64,000 nucleotides of DNA, taken from contig JAVHSH010000024.1 of NCBI GenBank assembly GCA_036172095.1, positions 29,746 through 93,745 on the forward strand. The letters run 5' to 3'. This stretch comes from JAKBEU01 sp036172095 (GTDB lineage: Bacteria > Patescibacteriota > Microgenomatia > UBA1406 > GWC2-37-13). The notes below the pieces were generated by a model. The model did not search any database, was not told the DNA's origin, and saw only the letters and a program-made list of their open reading frames with translations. Below are positions 8,117-16,652 of the stretch, piece by piece (position 1 is the stretch's first letter; each line of letters begins with the position of its first letter). The position numbers and the translations under genes were made by a program.

Positions 8117-8878
8117 TTATATGAATCCTCGCGCAATGGCAGGAAGAACATCGTTATTAAGGATGTATTCGCTTGGCAAAAAATATATATCTTCTTTTAC
8201 TTGAATTATTTGGTCTACGATAACAACGTTTCCTTCATAGTGACGTCCTCCTTCATTATATTTTCGTATTCTGATATTCGCACCTGTGTGCTCAACAAAA
8301 TAACCAATTAATTCTTCAATATCTAACGCTCCGGTTATATGAAGATTGCTGGTTATAAACTGTCCCATTAATTCAAGATTAATATCTTTGAGAATCGTAC
8401 CGATAACTGTGCGCACAGTTCTATACTCCTTTATCGTTTGTTTACCAAACACACCCCTCACAAATGCAGAGAGATATTCAATGTGCGATCCGTATTCAGA
8501 CCCTCGCTTCATTAGATCGAGAAGTCGTAGAATATCCTCCTGGAGATGTTTTGGGGTGTCATGCCGAGGTTTTTTAAGTCCTACTTTATGACCCATTGTA
8601 TCAACTACCACCATTTGGTTATCCATTACCTCGTAATTTCTTCCCGCGAGATCTAATGCTGCCCCAGGGTTTGTACGTTTTAACTCTTCAAAGCTCCAGT
8701 CTACCCCTTCTGCTTTATTTGCCGCGGCATGTACTGTATTTGGGATATCACTGTTCTTTCTGTAATGGTGATCAACAACCTTTAGTCGTAAACTCTCATC
8801 AAATATATCTTCTCTGATACTTGCTTCCTCGGCGATGAACTGAAGATGGGGAGGAAGCAGTTCGTATCCCAACTTCAT
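8117..8878 (-). CDS. Conserved-looking soluble protein of unknown function
   Basis: 253 residues, soluble, no signal peptide. The segment VVDHHYRKNSDIPNTVHAAANKAEGVDW and the middle LQEDILRLLDLMKRGSEYGSHIEYLSAF are rich in His and acidic residues, but I cannot place them in a known family. The C-terminal half predicts alpha/beta structure. It is convergent with the surface-protein gene upstream and divergent from fmt. The coding potential looks real from length and composition; the function is unknown. Confidence 0.65.
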   Translation of the reverse strand: MKLGYELLPPHLQFIAEEASIREDIFDESLRLKVVDHHYRKNSDIPNTVHAAANKAEGVDWSFEELKRTNPGAALDLAGRNYEVMDNQMVVVDTMGHKVGLKKPRHDTPKHLQEDILRLLDLMKRGSEYGSHIEYLSAFVRGVFGKQTIKEYRTVRTVIGTILKDINLELMGQFITSNLHITGALDIEELIGYFVEHTGANIRIRKYNEGGRHYEGNVVIVDQIIQVKEDIYFLPSEYILNNDVLPAIARGFI

Positions 8879-8991
8879 TGCTAATTCGGCCTACCTGCCT
8901 TGCCGTTTGCTGTCGTGATAAAATATAGTGGTCTTGTTAGTGGGGATAATCTTTCTACTGGAGCCATTTTTTGTGTATTATATATCGTATC

Positions 8992-9951
8992 ATGAATAAA
9001 TTAAAACTTGCATTTTTCGGAGCTCCAGACTTTGCCGCTCGCGTGCTTGAACAGATAATTAAGGATACAGACTTACCTGTTGAGATAAAATTTGTCGTAA
9101 CGCAGCCTGATAGACCAGCTGGGAGAAAACAAATCCTTACTCCTACGCCAGTCAAACTGCTCGCTAACAAATATAATGTCCCCACTTTCGACGATTTCCG
9201 ACTTGCTGACTTTAAGACAAAACTAAAAGATGTGGACCTCGTCTTGCTCTACGCATTCGGAGAATTTATCCCTAAAGATATGCTTAATTTACCTGTTTGG
9301 GGCTTCTGGAATATCCATCCATCATTATTACCCAGGTATAGAAATACATCACCGATTGCATATTCACTCCTGCTTGGAGATAAAGAAACAGGTGTCAGCC
9401 TCATCCAGATGGATGAGAAGCTGGATCACGGACCCATTATTGATCAAGAAACCTATACGATACCAGATGAAATCACTCGAGATGAACTAGAAAATAGACT
9501 TTCCGACATTGGCTATAAGCTATTCAAAAATAATATACAATTATTAATAGATGGAAAGATACAAAAGAAAGAACAAGACCATCAAAATAGGACGTTTACA
9601 AGACTATTGACAAAGAAAGATGGATTTGTTCCCAATCCTATCTTTCAGAAAATTATCAAAGGTGAGACCCATTCAAAAGCGGAGATTCCGGCGATAATTG
9701 TGGAATATGCAAAAAAATATAATCTGCCCATCGCTCACTATTCCCAACCAGACACATACTACTCTTTATTCCGAGCTCTACATCCATGGCCCGGGTTGTG
9801 GACCATGATTCCGACAAACGAAGGTGAAAAGAGACTCAAAATTACCGGCATGGAAATAAAAAACGGAAAACCTGAGATTACAAAAGTTCAGCTTGAAGGA
9901 AAAAAAGAGGTCCCGTTTGAAACTTTCAAGAACTCATATCATCTTTTCTGA
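8992..9951 (+). CDS. fmt: Methionyl-tRNA formyltransferase
   Basis: Transfers a formyl group from 10-formyl-tetrahydrofolate to initiator Met-tRNA. The start at 8992 (MNKLKLAFFG) matches the family; an in-frame ATG at 8971 would add an unlikely lead. Visible: AFFGAPDFAARVLE at the N-terminus, the VTQPDRPAGR loop, the catalytic NIHPSLLPRYR segment with Asn-His, SLIQMDEKLDHGPII with the catalytic Asp, and a C-terminal OB-like domain from ~205. Length (319) is standard. The 3' end overlaps the convergent gene at 9939 by 13 bases. Confidence 0.95.
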   Translation: MNKLKLAFFGAPDFAARVLEQIIKDTDLPVEIKFVVTQPDRPAGRKQILTPTPVKLLANKYNVPTFDDFRLADFKTKLKDVDLVLLYAFGEFIPKDMLNLPVWGFWNIHPSLLPRYRNTSPIAYSLLLGDKETGVSLIQMDEKLDHGPIIDQETYTIPDEITRDELENRLSDIGYKLFKNNIQLLIDGKIQKKEQDHQNRTFTRLLTKKDGFVPNPIFQKIIKGETHSKAEIPAIIVEYAKKYNLPIAHYSQPDTYYSLFRALHPWPGLWTMIPTNEGEKRLKITGMEIKNGKPEITKVQLEGKKEVPFETFKNSYHLF

Positions 9952-11138
9952 AATACATCTACTCCTTGTATCTGGGTCACATTCCCTCTGTGAACCTCAG
10001 CTATGATTACTTTTCCACCCTTTGACCCAACCCATTCCACAAACCATTCTTTTGTCCGTAATCTATTTATTATATCGCGTGATGCATCTAGACTTGGAGA
10101 CTCTATCAAAAGTGTTTTTGTGTCATAAAAAGCCTCACCATGTTGGGCAGATAGACAATGTGAAATCGGATAATGGGCCTGAGCAATGACTTTCTTTACC
10201 TCAGCGTTATCAAGAGTAAACGATCCTTCTCTGTTATATTGCTCTGTTTTTTCATAAGGGAGGGCTATCTTAAAGACTGTGTTCGGTTTATGCAGTCCGG
10301 GATATCGCACGCCGACAGGGATTGCAGATGTAGTAATCATGATAAGTGGTGGATTTTGTATTTTTTGTGATTCCTTAAACTGCCTGAAAAATGCCGACTC
10401 TGAATATTCTTTGCAAAGCTGTTGATTTCTCATCAATAGATGTCGTAGCTCAGCCGGAAGGATATCTTCACTTATCTGTGAGAGTATTTCAGGGGTTATG
10501 AGCTGTGATTGCTTATGTTTCAGCTCATCAAAGGGGATTATCCCCGTATACTCCTTTCCTTGTTTATTGAAATAACCGATGGGTATTATTTGGTAGGTGG
10601 AACTGTCCCAAAGCCCCGCTAGAATAGGCTTTCCATCCTTCGATAATTGGGCAATCCGCCAAGCTGACTTCAAGGTTTGATACACAACATCTGGGCTATC
10701 AATATGCCTATCCACATACCCCGGGGCCTCATCCGCGGGGGCCATCCTCCCAACCGCCATCCGTTTTTCCTTTACCCCTTCCCCACCGCACCCTTTAAGA
10801 ATTTCCCCAGGCATCTGAAGATCAGAATCATAGTGGCCAAGCACAATTCCTTGCTTCACCGCTTCATGGTCTACCATATATTTGAAAGGCTTCGGATCGC
10901 CCGCGGCGGCGATTGTGCGGATGGGGAGGATGTTGAATGAACCCAGTGCAAACGACGCAAGCAAACGCGCGTCATCACAAAACCATACTGCTGTTAGATC
11001 ACCTCGTGCTTTTGCATCAATCCACTCAGCAAGCCTTTTTCGGGCAAGTGGAAGTGTATTCTCATTAAGGAGATACCGAGGGGTAATTTCTCGTTGTGGA
11101 AAATGAGGTCGTTCTCGAACTGCTCTGCGTAACGCCAT
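9939..11138 (-). CDS. Large soluble protein of unknown function
   Basis: 399 residues, no membrane segments. N-terminal half contains RPHFPQREITPRYLLNENTL and AVWFCDDARLLASFAL; C-terminal half contains EWFVEWVGSKGGKVIIAEVHRG. I do not recognise the family. A GC-rich stretch at about 10713-10798, encoding residues ~114-142 rich in Gly and charged residues (GCGGEGVKEKRMAVGRMAP), is compositionally unlike the rest and can form CCCCG/CGGGG hairpins. It may be another in-frame repeat insertion. The gene is convergent with fmt and is followed upstream by tgt in the same orientation only after a promoter-less 16-base gap. Confidence 0.6.
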   Translation of the reverse strand: MALRRAVRERPHFPQREITPRYLLNENTLPLARKRLAEWIDAKARGDLTAVWFCDDARLLASFALGSFNILPIRTIAAAGDPKPFKYMVDHEAVKQGIVLGHYDSDLQMPGEILKGCGGEGVKEKRMAVGRMAPADEAPGYVDRHIDSPDVVYQTLKSAWRIAQLSKDGKPILAGLWDSSTYQIIPIGYFNKQGKEYTGIIPFDELKHKQSQLITPEILSQISEDILPAELRHLLMRNQQLCKEYSESAFFRQFKESQKIQNPPLIMITTSAIPVGVRYPGLHKPNTVFKIALPYEKTEQYNREGSFTLDNAEVKKVIAQAHYPISHCLSAQHGEAFYDTKTLLIESPSLDASRDIINRLRTKEWFVEWVGSKGGKVIIAEVHRGNVTQIQGVDVFQKR

Positions 11139-11154
11139 ACGGGAGCATAGTGTA

Positions 11155-12435
11155 TCACACTTTACCCTGTCCTATCAAGCCTCTTATCATCCCGACCAAT
11201 CGCTCCATCACAAATAAATTATGATAAGAAAGAAGGGTATATCCCAGCAGTTCACGTTGTTTGAACAGATGGTGTAGATATGCCTTACTGAAGTTCACAC
11301 AAGTTGAACAGCTACATTCCTCGTCTAATGGGCTTAAATCAGCCTTGTACGACATTTTATTGAGATCAATTTCATAAGAAGAATAATTCCCTTCAAGATA
11401 TGCTAGTACCGCTCGTGTTTGATATGCTGTACCCATCCGAGCAACTCTCGTCGGCTCCACACAATCAAATGTGTCGATACCATACTTCACTAAATCGACA
11501 ATGTCATCGACTTGACCAACGCCGAGCAGATGGACCGGCCTGTCCTTTGGCAAATAGGGGGCGACCCATTTCACTTGGTCACGCATTTCCGCTTTCGTTT
11601 CCCCAACGGACACACCGCCAATTGCTATCCCGGGGGTATTTTGTCCGACAACAAACTCTGCGGATTTTTTACGAAGATCCTCAAATGTCCCTCCTTGGAT
11701 TATTCCATATAGAAATTGATTCCTCGTGCGATAGGTGGCACGATCGGAAGGGCCTCCTGACATGCGCGGACTCTCGAACTGCGAGGGAGCACTGTTGGGA
11801 GGGAGAGTCGTGACGGAATCTGTCGCACGATTATTTATTCTATGTTTAATGCATCGTTCTAGCCATTCATGAGTTCTATTCATCGCTTTTTCCGTATATT
11901 CGTGCGTCGCAGGATGATACGTACACTCATCAAAAGCCATGTTGATATCGGCGCCAATCGCAACTTGGAAATCCATAGATGTTTCGGGTGTAAAGTTAAT
12001 AAGTTGGCCATCATATATCGATCGGAACATTACTCCATCTTCGGAAATCTTTTCAACCAATGGTTTTTCATCTCCTCGCACATCGGCTCGTCGCTTTGAG
12101 CTGTTAGTTGTTAGCTGTTTGCTGTTTGCCGCCAATGAAAAAACCTGGAACCCTCCTGAATCAGACATTAATGGAATTTTATATTTCGCCAACTGGTGGA
12201 TTCCGCCGGCTTTTTTCAAGATATCGACGCCAGGATGCGTCACGAGATGATATGTATTGACGAATGATACTTGAATCTTAAGATCGGCAATCTGCTTTTG
12301 AGTTAGCCCTTTTATCGTGCCTTTTGTTCCCACTGGTACGAATGCGGGGGTCTGGATTACCCCATGGTCGGTCGTTATCGTTCCCAAACGAGCCTGCGAT
12401 TTTGATGATATGTAATTTACTTTAAAAAAAGACAT
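11155..12435 (-). CDS. tgt: Queuine/preQ1 tRNA-ribosyltransferase with two in-frame repeat insertions
   Basis: Exchanges guanine 34 of GUN-anticodon tRNAs for a 7-deazaguanine base, the first tRNA-level step of queuosine synthesis. The 426 residues keep the catalytic SDSGGFQVFS (91-100, Asp92), the GIIQGG and AIGGVSVGE substrate loops, the GIDTFDC segment (~319-325), the EPTRVARMG tRNA loop and the zinc site CSCSTC plus AYLHHL. It is longer than usual because residues ~104-122 come from a heptamer repeat and residues 203-237 from structured element E2 (11725-11829). Both inserts keep frame and fall between conserved blocks, so activity is plausible. queA lies nearby. Confidence 0.93.
   Translation of the reverse strand: MSFFKVNYISSKSQARLGTITTDHGVIQTPAFVPVGTKGTIKGLTQKQIADLKIQVSFVNTYHLVTHPGVDILKKAGGIHQLAKYKIPLMSDSGGFQVFSLAANSKQLTTNSSKRRADVRGDEKPLVEKISEDGVMFRSIYDGQLINFTPETSMDFQVAIGADINMAFDECTYHPATHEYTEKAMNRTHEWLERCIKHRINNRATDSVTTLPPNSAPSQFESPRMSGGPSDRATYRTRNQFLYGIIQGGTFEDLRKKSAEFVVGQNTPGIAIGGVSVGETKAEMRDQVKWVAPYLPKDRPVHLLGVGQVDDIVDLVKYGIDTFDCVEPTRVARMGTAYQTRAVLAYLEGNYSSYEIDLNKMSYKADLSPLDEECSCSTCVNFSKAYLHHLFKQRELLGYTLLSYHNLFVMERLVGMIRGLIGQGKV
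11725..11829 (+). repeat. Structured dispersed element, copy E2 (in frame inside tgt)
   Basis: Outer stem CGTGCGATAG (11725-11734) with CTGTCGCACG (11820-11829), ten pairs with one G-U. Then the conserved GTGGCAC and GACGGAAT loop strands, the stem CACGAT/GTCGTG, the stem CCTCCTGACA/TGTTGGGAGG (ten pairs, two wobbles), and an apical hairpin CTCTCG-AACTG-CGAG. It encodes about 35 residues (203-237) of Tgt, read from the antisense strand. Confidence 0.8.
12099..12131. repeat. In-frame heptamer repeat inside tgt
   Basis: Degenerate seven-base units GCTGTTA, GTTGTTA, GCTGTTT, GCTGTTT. Encodes AANSKQLTTNS, residues ~102-112 of Tgt, which are absent from the usual family sequence. Confidence 0.7.
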
Positions 12436-12455
12436 GTATATTTATAACAAATTGA

Positions 12456-12554
12456 GCAGCAGGTGGCACGGCTCCAGGGGATCCCCGACACGCGCGGATA
12501 CCCAAACTGTGGGAGAGCACTGGCGGGGAAATGAGCCGGGACAGAATCTGCTGC
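12456..12554 (+). repeat. Structured dispersed element, copy E3 (intergenic)
   Basis: Outer stem GCAGCAG (12456-12462) with CTGCTGC (12548-12554); conserved GTGGCAC and GGACAGAAT loop strands; inner stem CGGCTC (12469-12474) with GAGCCG (12533-12538); CCCCGACA/TGGCGGGG with one mismatch; apical hairpin CCCA-AACTG-TGGG. It occupies most of the 132-base gap between tgt and the next gene. Short form, like E2. Confidence 0.82.
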
Positions 12555-12567
12555 AAGAAAAACGCTC

Positions 12568-13044
12568 TTATCTATACTTCTCTTTTACCTGGAACAAGAT
12601 GTACATACCGATAAGAAGGCTTAATAGACCTCCCAACACTGATCCTTGGACAACAGTTCCCACAAAGCTCACTAAGCTTGAATAGAACATCAATTGCCAC
12701 GCACCTTTTGTTCTCTTAAATAGTCCCGGGATTGCCAAAGCTTCAAGAATAGCAGAACCAATAAGGACGACGATACCGACATAGTACGTAAATCCATATG
12801 ACATCATGTAAGAGGCACCTAAAAACGCTGTAAATGGACTCATTGCTGCTCCAATACCAAGAAGTGTAAACACTGCTGGCAGTGTAAGCACAATTCCAAC
12901 AATTGCAATATAAGGAGCAAAGGAAGTGAGTGTTTCCTTGATATTCTCAGGCATAGCTGGGGCTTTTTTTCCAAGATATTCTTCGAAAAGTGACTCTAAC
13001 TGGTTAAGGGAAGCTTTATAATCTGGAGCTTTTGTGGTGCTCAT
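12568..13044 (-). CDS. Conserved small multi-span membrane protein, unknown function
   Basis: 158 residues from the ATG at 13044 (MSTTKAPDYK); an ATG at 13095 would add a poorly supported lead. A hydrophilic N-terminus with SLNQLESLFEEYLGKKAPAMPENIKE precedes about four membrane helices from residue ~45. From memory, proteins with this pattern (a leucine-rich lead then KKAPALPENVK-like text and four helices) recur in Candidate Phyla genomes without assigned function. Topology suggests an inner-membrane protein. Confidence 0.65.
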   Translation of the reverse strand: MSTTKAPDYKASLNQLESLFEEYLGKKAPAMPENIKETLTSFAPYIAIVGIVLTLPAVFTLLGIGAAMSPFTAFLGASYMMSYGFTYYVGIVVLIGSAILEALAIPGLFKRTKGAWQLMFYSSLVSFVGTVVQGSVLGGLLSLLIGMYILFQVKEKYR

Positions 13045-13114
13045 AGGGATAAACTGTGAAATTAATAATTCACTACCATGATAGTACCCTAGCATATGAA
13101 TAAATTCAAGGACA

Positions 13115-14173
13115 TTAAACTATCAGCATCGTGTCCCCGAAGGAGAAAAATCTAAATTTATTTTGTTTTGCATAATCATACAGGTCCAATATTCTTTTTG
13201 GGGCTTTCTTATAAGCTAAAAATGCATCCACCAACATCATGAGTGATGAGGACGGAAGATGGAAATTGGTCTGCAACATATTGACCATCTTGAATTCATA
13301 TCCAGGTTGGATGAATAAATCGGTACTTCCACTGTAGGCAAGTCCCACTTCCCCGTTTTGTGCATATGATTCAAGTGTCCGAACAACAGTCGTCCCAACA
13401 GCAAGAAGAGGCCTTTTCTCATTTTTCACTCGTTTCAGTTGGATGGCAGCTTGCTTTGAAATTTCATACCATTCGTGATGGAGTTTTTTTTCAGAAATAT
13501 TTTTTTCGGTGAGGGGGGCGAATGTCCCAAGACCTACATGGAGTGTCACTCGTATTTTCTCCATTCCTTTGTCCCCAAATGATTGGAATACTCTCTCGGT
13601 ATAGTGAAGAGATGCTGTTGGAGCAGCGCTCGATCCTGGAGTCTGTGCAAAAACAGTCTGATACTTCTCCAGAAGTTCATCCCGGGATAAAGGGGAATTT
13701 TTGATGTAGGGAGGAATAGGCATGGTACCATAGGCGGTCAACTTTTCGATAAGCCCATCAGCCGTACCCTCCCACGAAACATAAAACAGTTCCTCTTTCT
13801 GATTTTGGACCGTCACGAAGCTCCTATCTTGAAAATAAAGCCTATCACCCACTTGAGCTTTCCTGTCAAAAAAACACGGAATTGTGCCTGTTTTATGGGG
13901 CTGCCACTCATTTACCAGGAATAGGACGACTATTTTCCCTCCAGTTTCCTTAAAGAGTGTCGCGCGTGCAGGTACCACTTTTGAGTCGTTTAATGTAAAA
14001 GCGGTAGAAGGGGGAAGATAGGATGCGATATTGTAAAAATAATCTGTTTTTATCTCATTTGTCAGCGTGTTATACACAAGTAATTTGCTGGAATCACGAG
14101 GAGTTGCTGGAACCTGTGCAATGAACTCTTTTGGTAAATCATACCAATATTCATGTGCAATGGATGTTTTCAT
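13115..14173 (-). CDS. queA: S-adenosylmethionine:tRNA ribosyltransferase-isomerase
   Basis: Adds the epoxycyclopentanediol moiety from S-adenosylmethionine to preQ1-tRNA, giving epoxyqueuosine. The 352-residue length and motifs fit: DLPKEFIAQVPATPRDSSKLLV (~12-33), FTLNDSKVVPARA, SSAAPTASLHYTERV, VTLHVGLGTFAPL, LHHEWYEIS, and GTTVVRTLES near the C-terminus. With tgt in the same region this gives the tRNA-bound part of queuosine synthesis; the genes for making preQ1 are not in the window, so salvage or a distant locus is likely. Confidence 0.95.
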   Translation of the reverse strand: MKTSIAHEYWYDLPKEFIAQVPATPRDSSKLLVYNTLTNEIKTDYFYNIASYLPPSTAFTLNDSKVVPARATLFKETGGKIVVLFLVNEWQPHKTGTIPCFFDRKAQVGDRLYFQDRSFVTVQNQKEELFYVSWEGTADGLIEKLTAYGTMPIPPYIKNSPLSRDELLEKYQTVFAQTPGSSAAPTASLHYTERVFQSFGDKGMEKIRVTLHVGLGTFAPLTEKNISEKKLHHEWYEISKQAAIQLKRVKNEKRPLLAVGTTVVRTLESYAQNGEVGLAYSGSTDLFIQPGYEFKMVNMLQTNFHLPSSSLMMLVDAFLAYKKAPKRILDLYDYAKQNKFRFFSFGDTMLIV

Positions 14174-14179
14174 AAGAAG

Positions 14180-14500
14180 TCATTTCTTTTTCAACTCCAA
14201 CTTTTGGAACCATTTTTTCCGATACATGAGAGCAATGACTGCATATACGCCTATATCCATCCAATTGTCGTCAATCCCCTCATTCTTTGGTTTTTTACCT
14301 GCACCAAGGATATTTTTGAGCCTATTAAGCTTATCACTCTCCCGAAAAGCAATTCCTAACTCACCGGTATCCAAAATATTACCCTTGCCATAATCTTTAT
14401 GTTTCTTGATGAACACAGCGAGCATTTCCTCTGTAATCAATCCAAATGCTTCTTCGAGAGAACTTGGCTTTATCTTGGGTGAAGTCGATAATTTTTTCAT
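14180..14500 (-). CDS. Nmad1/DUF1599-like nucleotide-metabolism protein
   Basis: 106 residues. HKDYGKGNILDTGELGIAFRESDKLNRLKNIL and DDNWMDIGVYAVIALMYRKKW match the pattern of the nucleotide modification associated domain 1 family (DUF1599), helical proteins often found beside thymidylate synthase and phage base-modification genes. Here it overlaps folA by four bases and lies two genes from thyA, which fits a role around deoxynucleotides. The biochemical activity of this family member is unknown. Confidence 0.7.
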   Translation of the reverse strand: MKKLSTSPKIKPSSLEEAFGLITEEMLAVFIKKHKDYGKGNILDTGELGIAFRESDKLNRLKNILGAGKKPKNEGIDDNWMDIGVYAVIALMYRKKWFQKLELKKK

Positions 14501-15003
14501 CTTTCCAGGTCGAGGAATGTATAAGAAGTGCCTTTTGACGTCGTTCTATCTTCCTTCCTGATTACTTTTGTAAACTGAGAGTATTTAGGAAAATATGTAT
14601 CACCTTCGAACTGCTTATGAACGACGGTAAGATATAGTCTATCTGCTTTGTCTATTGTCTGTTTGAAGATTGACGCTCCCCCTGAAATAAACACCTCTTC
14701 GCTCTCTATTTGTTTAGCCTTTTCTAGAGCCCCATCTATTGATGACTCAATAAAACAGTTGGGGTGACACGTCGTAAATGTAATGTCCCGGGTAACGATG
14801 ATGTGTTTCCTGTCGGGAATAGGTCTCCCACTCTCTTGGTAATATCCCATTACCGACTCGAATGTCGTTCGTCCCATGATGACGGTGTGCCCTACTGTCT
14901 TTTCTTTGAAACGAATAAGGTCATCCTTGATATGCCACGGTATCCTGTTTTGATTCCCTATTACCCTCTCGTCGTTTAATGCGCAGATTATGCTTATTCT
15001 CAT
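14497..15003 (-). CDS. folA: Dihydrofolate reductase
   Basis: Reduces dihydrofolate to tetrahydrofolate with NADPH, regenerating the folate oxidised by ThyA. The 168 residues show SIICALNDERVIGNQNRIPWHIKDDLIRFKEKT with the WH(I)KxDL active site (acidic residue present), the VIMGRTTFESV NADPH-binding motif, PDRKHIIVTR, and VFISGGASIFKQ. The start overlaps the thyA stop by three bases and the end overlaps the Nmad1-like gene by four, so the three are translationally linked. Confidence 0.96.
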   Translation of the reverse strand: MRISIICALNDERVIGNQNRIPWHIKDDLIRFKEKTVGHTVIMGRTTFESVMGYYQESGRPIPDRKHIIVTRDITFTTCHPNCFIESSIDGALEKAKQIESEEVFISGGASIFKQTIDKADRLYLTVVHKQFEGDTYFPKYSQFTKVIRKEDRTTSKGTSYTFLDLER

Positions 15004-15962
15004 TTTTTCTTCTGAAAATACCCGCCAGATACCGACAAAGCAGCTTTTATAGGGGGATGAAATTGATAATTATCAAGTTGCACATACTCCGTCTTAAATT
15101 CATCTATTGTCTTGAAATCATGATTAAATGATAAGGTTGGAAATGGTAGTGGTGTTCTTTCCAACTGCTCCCTCACCTGATCCATATGATTTTCATAGAT
15201 ATGAACGTCTCCAAATGTGTGTACAAACTCTCCCGGTTCATATCCTGTTATTTTTGCCAAAATCAAGGCTAATAGCGCATAGCTTGCGATATTGAATGGC
15301 ACTCCCAGAAATACATCTGCGCTCCGTTGATACAGCTGAAGCGAAAGCTTCCCATCGATAATATTGACTTGATACATGTTGTGACAAATAGGAAAACGAG
15401 ATGCGTCTTTTTTGAGTGCCATTGTGTATAGATATTCAGGGTCCCACGAGTTGACTATGAGATTGTGAGCGGCAGGATCTGCTTGTATCTCATCAATAAT
15501 CCACTGTAATTGGTCAATCGTCCGCTTTGTCCGTGTAGGAAATCGTCGCCACATCTCCCCATATATTTTAGGCAAATTCCCCCACTTTTTCGCAAATTTT
15601 GCATCGATAGTTATCCTTTCGATAAACTCTTCCTTTGTTATCAAATTTTGATTTTTGATTTTTGATTTTTGATTTTTTTCAACATATATCTTATACGGAT
15701 AGTCATCCCAGATATGCACCTTATTCTTCACGAGATATTCGATGTTTGATTGACCGGATAGGAACCAGAACAGTTCGTGAAGTACGCCTTTCCAATAGAC
15801 TTTTTTTGTTGTCAAAAGAGGAAATCCTTCTGAAGGATTAAAGCGAATTTGTCTTCCGAACACGCTATACGACGCGTCTCCCGTTCCCCTATCGACCTTG
15901 CGCACACCATTATCCTTAATGTCTTTAAGAAGGTTGAGATATTGATATTCGGGATGATCCAT
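15000..15962 (-). CDS. thyA: Thymidylate synthase (ThyA) with an in-frame heptamer insertion
   Basis: Methylates dUMP to dTMP using methylene-tetrahydrofolate. The 320 residues include the catalytic Cys in RFPICHNMYQV, RSADVFLGVPFNI for folate and dUMP binding, the conserved WDP segment, and the His-Ile-Tyr segment in FGDVHIYENHMDQ. It is longer than the ~264-residue bacterial standard; extra residues include ~96-108 (KNQKSKIKNQNL), which are encoded by a run of AAAAATC heptamers (15643-15680). The insert falls on a surface loop region in the usual long-insert area of ThyA, so activity is likely kept. Confidence 0.95.
   Translation of the reverse strand: MDHPEYQYLNLLKDIKDNGVRKVDRGTGDASYSVFGRQIRFNPSEGFPLLTTKKVYWKGVLHELFWFLSGQSNIEYLVKNKVHIWDDYPYKIYVEKNQKSKIKNQNLITKEEFIERITIDAKFAKKWGNLPKIYGEMWRRFPTRTKRTIDQLQWIIDEIQADPAAHNLIVNSWDPEYLYTMALKKDASRFPICHNMYQVNIIDGKLSLQLYQRSADVFLGVPFNIASYALLALILAKITGYEPGEFVHTFGDVHIYENHMDQVREQLERTPLPFPTLSFNHDFKTIDEFKTEYVQLDNYQFHPPIKAALSVSGGYFQKKK
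15643..15680. repeat. In-frame heptamer repeat (GATTTTT)n inside thyA
   Basis: Four to five consecutive GATTTTT units on the + strand, encoding the KSKIKNQN peptide of ThyA. A related KLKIKNQNSN peptide occurs in TatD from a similar tract near 27980-28010. Confidence 0.75.
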
Positions 15963-15968
15963 ATATAA

Positions 15969-16099
15969 ACACTAAATTCTAAACTCTAAATCCTAAACAA
16001 ATATATGCAAAACTTCAAACTCTAAATGTCATTTCCTTAAATCTCAAGGTTGAAATCCATGTTTTATTTAGAGTTTAGGGTTTAGTATTTAGGATTTCA
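15969..16099. repeat. Inverted CTAAATC/TTTAGGG heptamer repeat between thyA and dcd
   Basis: The left arm (about 15969-15998) has CTAAATT, CTAAACT, CTAAATC, CTAAAC units and the right arm (about 16068-16099) has the complementary TTTAGAG, TTTAGGG, TTTAGTA, TTTAGGA units, with a ~70-base loop containing a further CAAACTCTAAATG. It fills the 138-base gap. The words look telomere-like but are the same type as the TTTAGGATATAGGA tract at 29985-30040. Confidence 0.75.
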
Positions 16100-16100
16100 T

Positions 16101-16637
16101 TTATATCTGCTTTTCTCGCTTCTCGGTCGTTACCCTTCCCCCTTGCCACTGCCCTTTATATTGTGTCCCCCCAACCACCTCATGAAATTGTGCAAAAACA
16201 AAGCGGGCTCCCATCTCGATCTCAACCGTGATTGGCCCCTCGTTTTTAAGACCGAAAGTGAGTTTTCCTTCGTATCCCGGTTGGGCGACACCCGTCCGTA
16301 AGAACAACCCTGATCGGAATGTGGTTGTCCTTGGAATGAACATTGTGCAGAGATTCAAGGGGAGATGGACTGACTCAATAGTACTTACTAGGAAGAAATC
16401 TCCCGGCTTGATTTTTATCGTGCGCAATTCCCCTTCTTTATACTCCATGATTTTTTCAATTTTCGGCGTTTCACGATGGGTGATTCCTAAAAACGCAGAT
16501 CCTGATATCTTGTATACCTCTCCCAGTCGTAAATCAAATCCAGCACCCTCAGGAGTAGTCAGTTCACGCTCAGCAAGCCCCTCGACTAATTTTTTTTCTT
16601 TTACCAGTTTTAGTAATAATTCAGGTCCGAGTATCAT
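16101..16637 (-). CDS. dcd: dCTP deaminase
   Basis: Deaminates dCTP to dUTP (or dUMP in bifunctional forms), feeding dUMP to ThyA. The 178 residues show GAGFDLRLGEVY near 30-40, IPRTTTFRSGLFLRTGVAQPGYEGKLTFGLKNEGP with the conserved Arg and Glu region, and GARFVFAQFHEVVGGTQYKGQWQGG, which binds nucleotide in the Dcd/Dut family. It follows the hypothetical gene at 16653 in the same direction by 15 bases and precedes thyA-folA, giving a dTMP supply cluster. Confidence 0.9.
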   Translation of the reverse strand: MILGPELLLKLVKEKKLVEGLAERELTTPEGAGFDLRLGEVYKISGSAFLGITHRETPKIEKIMEYKEGELRTIKIKPGDFFLVSTIESVHLPLNLCTMFIPRTTTFRSGLFLRTGVAQPGYEGKLTFGLKNEGPITVEIEMGARFVFAQFHEVVGGTQYKGQWQGGRVTTEKREKQI

Positions 16638-16652
16638 AGTGCTGAGATTAAC

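Noticed and set aside
8971..8991. Earlier fmt start (MCIIYRI)
   Set aside because: Adds residues not found in the family; MNKLKLAFFG at 8992 is the standard start.
15969..16099. Telomere-like or replication origin sequence
   Set aside because: TTTAGGG-like words are part of a wider degenerate heptamer repeat class; no DnaA boxes or origin genes are nearby.
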